NCBI GenBank assembly: GCA_023525975.1
Contig: CM042029.1
Coordinates: forward strand, 86,596,849-86,660,848
Origin: Smallanthus sonchifolius
Lineage: Eukaryota; Streptophyta; Magnoliopsida; Asterales; Asteraceae
Direction: 5' to 3'
DNA: 64,000 bases
The notes beneath the pieces are model-generated. The model did no database searches. It had not been told where the DNA came from and saw only the letters and a list, made by a program, of their open reading frames with translations. Positions 56,706 to 64,000 of the stretch are shown here, piece by piece (the first letter of the stretch is position 1; each line of letters opens with the position of its first letter). The translations under genes and the position numbers were made by a program.

Positions 56706-57123
56706 GACCAATCTTAATCGTCCTTGTCTTCAAATGGTTCATGGAACTCGTTACCATCTGAATCTAAGTAGTCAGAATCATATGAATCGAAACAGGGATA
56801 TCGTCTCAAAGCGTCTTTAAACCACCAATCCTCACCAAAATCATCTAGAGGGTTTTCTTGTGCGTGAAGAGGATGGTTTACCGGTGCATGAACCAGAGGG
56901 TTTCCCGGTGCAATGACATGACGGTGTACCGGTGCGTGACCACGAAGGTTTACTGGTACATGAATCGGAGGGTTTAACGATGCGATGACAGGAGGCTGTA
57001 CCGGTGCGTAAGTCGGAGGGTTTGCTAGGGCGTGAAGCTGAGGGCTTTTTTGGTGAGATATTCTGGTAGGTCTATCGAAGGCGATTTTGGAACTGAAAAA
57101 ATGTTACCGTGTCGGTTAGACAT
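56706..57123 (-). pseudogene. Unidentified proline-rich reading frame
   Basis: ATG at 57123 (minus) starts MSNRHGNIFSVPKSPSIDLP. After an A-rich run (CCAAAAAAGCCC, near 57055) the frame continues, shifted by one, through six repeats of the type NPP-xHAPVN (NPPTYAPVQPP, NPPIHVPVN, NPLVHAPVN). It then reads an acidic block GEDWWFKDALRRYPCFDS and DSDYLDSDGNEFHEPFEDKDD before a stop. I do not recognise the family. Proline-rich N termini followed by acidic blocks occur in plant PIF/Harbinger-associated Myb-like proteins, but no Myb domain is seen. It may be one exon of a transposon gene or a decayed gene. Confidence 0.45.
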
Positions 57124-57129
57124 TTTTAA

Positions 57130-58260
57130 GATGAATAAATAGGTGAATGGGAAAAAAATAGGTGGTATTTATAGAAGGTTTTGAACTTTATAACTGTAAA
57201 AAAGTAGTTTTAAGAAAACAATTTTCTATAACATTGAACCAACATATTTATATGTAATAGAGACTAATAATGTTGTTCGTTAACTTGTTCCCGTAATTTC
57301 ACATGAGGGGTAGTAACGAACCAACATGTTTCGAAAGTGACAATTTATGAGCGAGATATTCATGCATAAACTTGCTAGTTTGAACTTTATAAAACTGTAA
57401 AAAAATAATTTTAAGAAAATTGTTTTTCTCTAACTTTGAACCATTATTTTTATGTAGAGACTAATAATTTTGTTTGTTAACTCGTTCGCGTAGTATCACG
57501 TGAGGTCTACGTAACAAACCAATTCATTTTAGAAACGGCAGTATACTAGCGAAATATCCATGCATAAAGTTGCTAGTTTTAAGATCGTTAAGAAAACAAG
57601 ATAAATTGCATTGATTTTGAAATTATAAAAAGGTAGTTATAATTTAAAAAAATCAAAATTAAGAAATTTATTGGACGATTTATCGTCGTCTGCATGAGGT
57701 GTGTATTGGACGATTTATCGTCTTCGGATAAACCTTGCCGGCGAAAGCGTGATAACCCGACTCGACTGAAGGAATGGTGCTGGCTAGTGAATCGGCTCCG
57801 TAGCCGTGATAAAACACACACGTTGCCAAACTATAGATCCATTCACACATTTTCTGTGACGGCTGGATAAGGCGGCTTTGCCGGCATATATCTATACGTG
57901 TCGGCATGAGATTGGTAGTTTTAAGGCATGGACTATATGTTCAACGGCTGCAAAAAAATGTCTAGTTTGGTAAAATAAAATGTTAGAATGTCTAGTTTGG
58001 TGATTTTCCCTTTCTATCACCAATATACAAAGAAAATGAAAAAAAAATTTAAGAGATTTTCAAAGGCTTCTGCTAATTAATTTGGTTATAAAAACATGAA
58101 AATTTGAGATTCTCATATGTTGCACGCACATAGCTCGTACACCTTTAAGGATTCATATAAAAGAACCACATACAAAAATAAACATGATAAAGGACGACAA
58201 CATTAATATATGCACATTTCATATTTTAGTAGATTTGGCATCAACAATTAAGTTGTAAAT
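57130..58260. other. Intergenic DNA with two short direct repeats
   Basis: GGACGATTTATCGTC occurs at about 57671 and 57708. Two diverged copies of a segment with AACTTTATAAAACTGTAAAAAA lie near 57180-57340 and 57375-57560. No gene is recognised. Confidence 0.45.
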
Positions 58261-58281
58261 ATCGAAAACAATGTAGCTCAA

Positions 58282-59517
58282 CTAGGGATAAACCTCAATG
58301 AGAGATCTTAACCCTAAAATTGGAGTTATTTTGTAATCACTAAAGCCAGCATCAAGGAAGAGCTTTGCCCAATCTTTTTCGCTCCTCTCTCTTCCGGTCA
58401 CCAAACTCATCATAAGCATATCAAACAAAAGTTGAGTCTCAAGTAATTCATTTTCTCGTTTGTGTACCTTCACGACCATGTCTATGATGATTAATTTTCC
58501 TCTATTTTCCTTGGTTGGAATGGCTTCTCTGCATTGCTTCAGAATTTTCATGCATTCTTCATCACTCCAATCGTGTAAAATCCACTGTAAATTGTCATAA
58601 ATTAAAACATAAAAAGTTCTTGCACAAAATTAAATAATCATCAAAACATTTTGTTCTTAAAGAATGAAATAAACTTTGGAAAAGAGACTAATGATTACAT
58701 AACAATAGGAAAAGAGGAATTTTAAGAATACCTTTAGCAAAATTGCATTAGCATTAGGAATGGCTTCAAACATGTTTCCACCAACATAACTCAAGTTCTT
58801 ACTTCCAACCAAACCATTAACCAGATGAGGAAGATCAAAACTAGTGCACCTAATATTGGGAAAAGCCTTGACAATAGCTTTGGTAACAGTCCCGGTACCA
58901 CCCCCAACATCGACAATAGAGTCCAACCCTTCAAAAATGTGCCCACAATGTTTAAGAATGGCACTTATAACAAGCCTTGCATCATTGGCCATTGCTTCAT
59001 TGAACAACTGATTAAGTTTCGGTTCTTGGCTTGCCATATCCCAAAACGTTCTTCCATGGGTAGTGTAAAATGGGGTGACATCGTCGTTTTGGAACCATTT
59101 GGTCATGTGTTGCCACGGATCCATTAGTATTGGATCCAGCGCGACAAGCAAAAGGGGCCTAATGCTTAATGGATCTTCCTTTAGAAGCAATCGAGAAGCA
59201 GGAGCTAGCAAATAGCCTTCTCCTCGCTCCTCATCACTGCCTACAGGCGTGGATACACTTTGTTTTAGAAAGAAACCAGAGTGAACCAGAATGCGCATAA
59301 GCCGAGATAAAGAATGAGTTCTCTCTGGTTTTATGGCAAGGGCCTCTATCAACTCAGAAAGTAACATTGGTGAACCATGACGATCAATGATATCAGGTAT
59401 TTGTAGTTGAATTGCACATTTAAGGGACATGGACTTGATAAAGCTCAACATATGGTTCCATATGTGAGCTTGAGAATCAAGCAACTCTTGAGGCATCTCA
59501 CCATTTTGCAATGCCAT
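58282..59517 (-). CDS. Class II (COMT-type) O-methyltransferase, copy B
   Basis: Exon 1 is 59517-58732 and exon 2 is 58584-58282, joined in frame with GT/AG borders and a 147-bp intron: 362 residues. It shares start, intron position and motifs with copy A: MALQNGE, VDVGGGTGTV for S-adenosylmethionine, GGNMFEAIP (Asn where copy A has Asp), H266 in WILHDWSDEEC as catalytic base, and the C-terminal LGLRSLIEVYP. The N-terminal dimerisation region ends near residue 110. Residues lining the substrate pocket between 115 and 190 differ more from copy A than the cofactor site does, so substrates may differ. The Asn in the GG(D/N)M motif is at a position that usually contacts the cofactor, so activity should be checked. 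No frame damage is visible. Confidence 0.92.
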
Positions 59518-59586
59518 CTCTTTAATTTTTCTTGCAATCTGTATATATGTCTAAGGGGAAATTTGACTTGTTTGAACACACAATGT

Positions 59587-59596
59587 AAATATATAG
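59587..59596 (-). promoter_or_regulatory. O-methyltransferase B TATA box
   Basis: CTATATATTT on the minus strand lies about 75 bp upstream of the start codon, matching the spacing in copy A. Confidence 0.65.
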
Positions 59597-59649
59597 AAAA
59601 AAAATGTGAAGACATATGATTGAAGATAGAGATTACTATTGATGCTTCA

Positions 59650-60190
59650 CGTACTTACGGATACCGATGCATTATTCTGACTATTCACCAACATATTCAT
59701 TACTAGGCACATTAATTTTAATAAAATAAATAAATAAATCCAATAAAAATTACTACAAGCTAGTGTATTGAAATTGAGTGAAATGGTGCATTGGCTTAAT
59801 AATGCATCTGATATCAAGGGGAAGCTTAGTGAGGGCCCGGGGGACTCCAGTTCCTTCTGATTTTTCACTCACAAGTGTTAATTTATATGTATTCGGTCAA
59901 AAATTTTATAGGTATTAAGTTCCGCCCCCTGATAGAGAAAAAAAAATCCCGGCCCCCCTACGTTTTTTTTCAAGCTTTACTACTGTCTGATATAATGTAC
60001 TAGACCGTTTGGGTCCTCAAAATGTTTTTATTTTATTTTTTTGAACCGACGGTGTGGTATTATATTAAAAACTGATAAGGACTTGGAGCATGTAGCTAGA
60101 ACTGGATAAACATCTACCATGCGGTTAACTAAACGTAATGTTATGAAAAATGAAACTACAACAACATGATCCCAAAAATGACCGTAAGTT
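59650..60190. other. Intergenic DNA, nothing firm
   Basis: CCGGCCCCCCTACG near 59949 resembles the end of a degraded element. No gene is recognised. Confidence 0.35.
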
Positions 60191-61232
60191 AATTACTCTC
60201 AGCGACAACAGTTTCTCAATGGGATCGCCTAACTATGAGTTATGAGAGCACGTCCCGTTCCCAAATCATCTCTCTGAAAACAAAACTTGCCAAAAATCCC
60301 AAAGGAAACCGATCTATTGCGGAGTTTCTCGATGACATGCGGTTAATCTTCAATAAACTAGCACTAGTTCAGTGCCCCATACAAGACAAGGATCTTCTTT
60401 TTCACATACTCAGTCAACTCGGTGATGAGTATAACCAAATCGCTGCAGCCATCAGAGTCCGGGAAACCCGGATTTTTTACCCGGAGCTATTTGACAAACT
60501 CGTTGACTTTGAACGATCATTGAAAGAAGGCAACTCTTCCGGCTCAAGATCAAACCCAACACCATCATCATTGCTGTTTGACATTGATGCTTCACACCAC
60601 TTTACGTCCGATCGATCATCACTCCAATCAGTCTCGGAATATGGCGGTCCGGATTCTCGGAGACGGTACTCATCTCTCCATCTGTCATACCGGTCATACA
60701 CAATTACTCACTTCATGTCGTTCTTTATCTTTACCTAATGTGCTATGTGTACCTAAACTACCAACAATCGTATTTCAGTCGCTAAGTTATGTCGTACTAA
60801 CAAAGTTTCTGTTGAAATCTTTTCGTATCATTTTATCGTAAAGGATCTTCGCACGGGGCGTCTCTAACGAGCTGGGAGAACATAAATGATGTTTATTATG
60901 CCAACTGTCCTTTGCTTCCGCAACTTCACTTTACCACTAAAGTTTCACCACTAGCTTGCAATCACAAATTTGGACTCCCCTCAACTCGTGTTCTCAAGCT
61001 TCTTGTTAAAGACTTAGGTCTCAAGTTTAAATAGTTGTCTAATTTCTATTTTTATTGTTCGTCATGTTATATCAATAAAAGTTATAAATTGCCTTTTGGT
61101 CAAAACCTTTTTCACGGCCAATAAACCTCTACAACTTATATATTATGACGTATGGGACCAGTTCCAAGGTCCATTGATGACTATACATATTATGTGATTT
61201 TTGTCGATTACTACTCAAAATATGTTTGGTTA
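60190..61232 (+). pseudogene. Copia gag-protease-integrase remnant
   Basis: 60235-60560 encodes the copia Gag_2/UBN2 region: SLKTKLAKNPKGNRSIAEFL, LAL-x-QCP, LLFHILSQLGDEYNQIAAAI, ELFDKLVDFERSLKE. A deletion then joins directly to the protease region (DASHHFTSDRSSLQSVSEYG). Shifted frames carry the GDGTHLSI, LPNVLCVPKL and YVIFVDYYSKYVWL (integrase start) motifs to 61230. The zinc knuckle, reverse transcriptase and RNase H are missing. The reversed LTR at 61233 truncates it. Confidence 0.85.
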
Positions 61233-61717
61233 TGTCACACCCCCAATTTCAACTAACGGAGTTTTACCGTTTGTGAAGTGACAAATCAGGATCTCAGTCA
61301 TAAGTTACATTGAACGACACTATATGAGACTATAATGAAAATATATCATAAATGATCAAAGTAAGTGCGGAAGCGTAAAACGGAAGTAAATGCGCAAAAC
61401 AAACGCGCCCAAGAAAAGTCCCAAAGTGTTCAGTCCAAACAAAGTCCAAAACAAAGTACAAAGCAAATCAACAATAATACTTTATAATTTAATCATAAGA
61501 CTCCATGCATGCCCTATGCGTGCACCTGTGCCTTATCTTAAGCGACCTGAGAAAACATGTAAGAAAATGTCAACACGAGGTTAGTGAGTTCACAGGTTTC
61601 AGTTTGCAACAAAGTTCAATAGGTTAATGTACATTCAATATATAAATCAATAGGTAGCTAACCCATAAGCATGTTAACTAATGCGCTCGCAACCGACATC
61701 TGACTGTTTATGTTTTT
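61233..61717 (-). mobile_element. Reversed gypsy LTR fragment
   Basis: TGTCACACCCCCAATTTC at its left is the complement of a GGGGGTGTGACA LTR end, like the solo LTR at 8958. ACGCTTCCGCACTTAC on the minus strand matches the pre-terminal motif of the other LTRs. The forward LTR at 61718 cuts it. Confidence 0.6.
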
Positions 61718-62754
61718 TGTAACGAACCAAAATCCGGGTTTCGTTTTCAAATAAATAAAGCATTTTAATAAATATTATGGTGAAAATAATATTTATGAAA
61801 TAAGTTGAAATAAGTGGGTTTTCAAGTTAATAATACTATAGAATGAAATGAGTGAAATGGAAGTTAAGGGGCCAAATGTGTAAATGGCAAAATCTGCCAT
61901 ATTAACTAGCAAAAGTCAAAATAAACCTCATTTGTGGTTGAGGTCGTTTATGTTCAAGAGAAGAGGAAGAAAAGAGAAAAGTGTGTTGAAGCCATTTCCG
62001 TGTAATTGAAGCTTGATTAGTGAAGGTTTTGGCTCACACAATACCTTCCTAACATCAAGTAAGTGATTCTCTTACTCTTGATTTCACCATGTATGTGTTC
62101 TTGGTGGGTTTTGGGTGAAATCCGAAATTATGTATGCATGTGATGAAATGGTGTTAGATTATTGATAATCTAGCTAAACTAAAGTTAAAGAATGATGATT
62201 AACATCCTAGAACCCTTTGATTTTGATTATGAGAAGTTAGGGTTCATATGATGAAAATTGGGGGTGTTTGGGTCATAATGCTAGAATGGTGAATTAATGA
62301 AGATTAAGTGTTTTTAAGATGTTAGACACTTGAACAAACACCGAATTAACTTAATAATAATTTTTGAAAGAAGAATTAGTGTTAAGGTTAAGTTAATGAA
62401 ACTCAAGTAGGTGAGTTTGTGGTGAAAGAGGGTGTTTGGTTATGAGGATAACCCAAACGGGTCAATTTGGGTTGGAATTAGGAAATTGAGTTGTGAACTC
62501 AATTGTAATGAAATTTTGGTATATGTTAGATTACTAAACTAGGTGTATATGTTTAGGTAATCAAATTGCTAAACTAAAAGGAGGTGCGGGATCTTCAAAT
62601 CTGCAAGGTAAGTGCCTTTGCACTTACTTAGTAATGTGATATGTGATGTATGTGTTATGTTGTGCATAGTATGAATGATACATGAAATGAATTGATTATG
62701 CATAAGTGAATGTATGAATGTGAATATGGTTATAATACTATATTGAATATGTGG

Positions 62755-63150
62755 AGGTTATGATCAAAGAATCATAATGGAAAAGAGGAGGTTATGATCA
62801 AAGAATCATAATGGAAAAGAGGAGGTTATGATCAAAGAATCATAATGGAAAAGGGGGAGGTTATGGTCAAAGAACCATAATGGAAATGTGGTAAGATCTT
62901 GGTCTATGTACCAAGATGAAGAATGGAAAGAAAGTTATGACCTTTGTGTCATAAATGAAATGATAATGTAAAGAGTTAATGAAACTTGTAGGTGAAATAC
63001 AAGTGGTATGCAATCAAACATCAATTTGAATGTTAACGGGTTAAAAGGTTTAAATGGGTGAAAATGACCGTAGTCGCTAATTCGATAAGATGATATGCAC
63101 TATTAAATGTTGAGAAGATGTTATGTTAAGTAAAGAATGGAACTTGCAAG
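62755..63150 (+). repeat. AT-rich hairpin array inside the gypsy LTR
   Basis: Three TTATGAT-CAAAGA-ATCATAA units, then TTATGGT-CAAAGA-ACCATAA, TCTTGGT-CTATGT-ACCAAGA, TTATGAC-CTTTGT-GTCATAA, ACTTGTA...TACAAGT and ACTTGCA...TGCAAGT follow one another. Both arms change together from unit to unit. Confidence 0.92.
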
Positions 63151-63561
63151 GTGTAATGCAAGTGTTTGCACCCAAATGCATCTTTGGGCGCAAACGGGTC
63201 AAAATGGGTGAATGGGTGAAATAAGTAGAAATTACTTATTGTTATGATATATATCTCATTACTAATGGTGATATGTTTATGTGGTTGTAGGAAAAGCTCC
63301 GAAGTAGTCCAAGTCAAGTCCAAGGTGATTCGCGGGTTCTCGTATATGTTTTAGGTGCAAATGTTTGAAGTAATTTGACTTTCCCGTAAAGGATGTAAAT
63401 TTTGAATCTAGGAATCATGTTTTTGGTGTTAAATTGGTGGTATAAGTGTGTGTTTAAATGCCCAAGTGTTTGGGATTTTATGTATAGATGTTTTGGTGAA
63501 AAAGGTTGGAAAAATGGTTAAGTGTGAAAACTGCAAAAATGGAAACTTTCTGGAAATTTGG

Positions 63562-63614
63562 CTCCCTCGCGTATCGCGAGGGAGGGAGGGAGTTTTCTCG
63601 CGCCACGCGAGAGT
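63562..63614 (+). repeat. GC-rich hairpins inside the gypsy LTR
   Basis: CTCCCTCGCG-TAT-CGCGAGGGAG has perfect 10-bp arms and TCTCGCG-CCA-CGCGAGA perfect 7-bp arms, at the same place in the LTR as the CGCG hairpins of the solo LTR. Confidence 0.93.
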
Positions 63615-63705
63615 GTAAAAAAAAAATAATAAATAAAAAAAATTCTTGGGTTAAGACTTCCGCGCGTTAAAGTTTCGTTCTTTTAAAAAGTGGTGTGTTT
63701 CAACT

Positions 63706-63718
63706 TGGTATCAGAGCA
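63706..63718 (+). other. Primer-binding site
   Basis: TGGTATCAGAGCA, complementary to initiator Met-tRNA, follows the LTR end by three bases. Confidence 0.9.
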
Positions 63719-64000
63719 ATGGTTTGAGGGATTTGGTGTGCGAGACACTAAACTCAAACCGGATGCTCTTGATATGGGGGAATGATACGAGAATCCAAGA
63801 AGGACTTGACTAAGACTCGGAGCTTGCGGAAATGAAAGGTTAGTAATGATTTGATAAAATGATAATATATATATATATGGTGTATGTATATATGTATGAT
63901 GAATGTTGTTAAGGTGTTATGTGTGCCGAAACTTGTTTTGTGACCTGTTATATGGAGATGGTAATTACAATTGGGCATGGCGTATTATTAAACATGTCTG
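63719..64000 (+). mobile_element. Leader of the gypsy element (truncated by the window)
   Basis: The sequence after the primer site (GTTTGAGGGATTTGGTGTGC) parallels 638-900 of the first gypsy element (GTTTGAGAGATTCGG). Gag would start beyond the window. Confidence 0.7.

Larger units (their letters stand above)
61718..63702 (+). mobile_element. 5' LTR (1985 bp) of a gypsy element continuing past the window
   Basis: It starts TGTAACGAACCAAAATCC and ends GTGTGTTTCA, followed by a primer-binding site at 63706. It is homologous to the solo LTR at 13112-15139, so the two are one family. The body begins at 63703 and is not complete here. Confidence 0.87.

Noticed and set aside
57665..57720. Repeated GGACGATTTATCGTC as a regulatory operator
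   Set aside because: Only two copies, no gene with a start codon nearby, and no known plant motif.

Overview
The window is nuclear DNA of a flowering plant, most likely a eudicot. Its genes have introns with GT/AG borders, the intergenic DNA is AT-rich, and nearly every intergenic stretch is made of transposable elements. The repeat mix suggests a daisy-family (Asteraceae) genome, but that is only an impression. Four host genes or gene remnants are visible: a class III peroxidase (17918-19976, four exons), two class II O-methyltransferases in the same orientation (33594-35843 and 58282-59517, two exons each), and a secreted peptide-hormone-like precursor of CLE type (7539-7967, minus strand) broken by a retrotransposon.

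Layout. 1-7538: a young Ty3/gypsy element of chromovirus (Tekay/Del) type with a partial 5' LTR, a nearly intact gag-pol with one in-frame stop, and a complete 3' LTR ending inside the CLE-like repeat array. 7539-13100: Helitron remnants, a reversed solo LTR and a second scrap of the CLE-like array. 13107-15144: a solo gypsy LTR with a perfect 5-bp target duplication. 15145-20600: a hAT remnant, a CACTA fragment and the peroxidase gene, whose introns carry a hAT MITE and a SINE, each with perfect target duplications. 20600-28100: MITEs, a copia-like LTR-body-LTR-body tandem, and a duplicated peroxidase promoter without its gene. 28100-38060: old LTR and Helitron ends, MITEs, the first O-methyltransferase and a copia RNase H fragment. 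38065-42073: a CACTA element that landed in a Helitron. 42074-55300: a degraded hAT copy, nested Mutator-type MITEs, and two TIR-bounded hAT elements; the second (52407-55291) has an intact 696-residue transposase. 55300-64000: a proline-rich minus-strand ORF, the second O-methyltransferase, a copia fragment, and the 5' end of another gypsy element running off the window.

The genes do not form an operon or an obvious pathway cluster. The two O-methyltransferases look like tandem paralogues driven apart by transposon insertions. The orphan peroxidase promoter shows that the peroxidase locus was once duplicated too.

The most striking structural signal not explained by ordinary annotation is in the LTRs. 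At least four LTR families carry tandem arrays of short perfect inverted repeats (arms 7-11 bp, loops usually 3 or 6 nt). The arms differ in sequence between units and families, but both arms change together, so pairing is preserved. The second strong signal is the CLE-like precursor with six tandem 11-residue repeats, cut by a retrotransposon whose two LTRs differ at only 3 of 621 compared positions.
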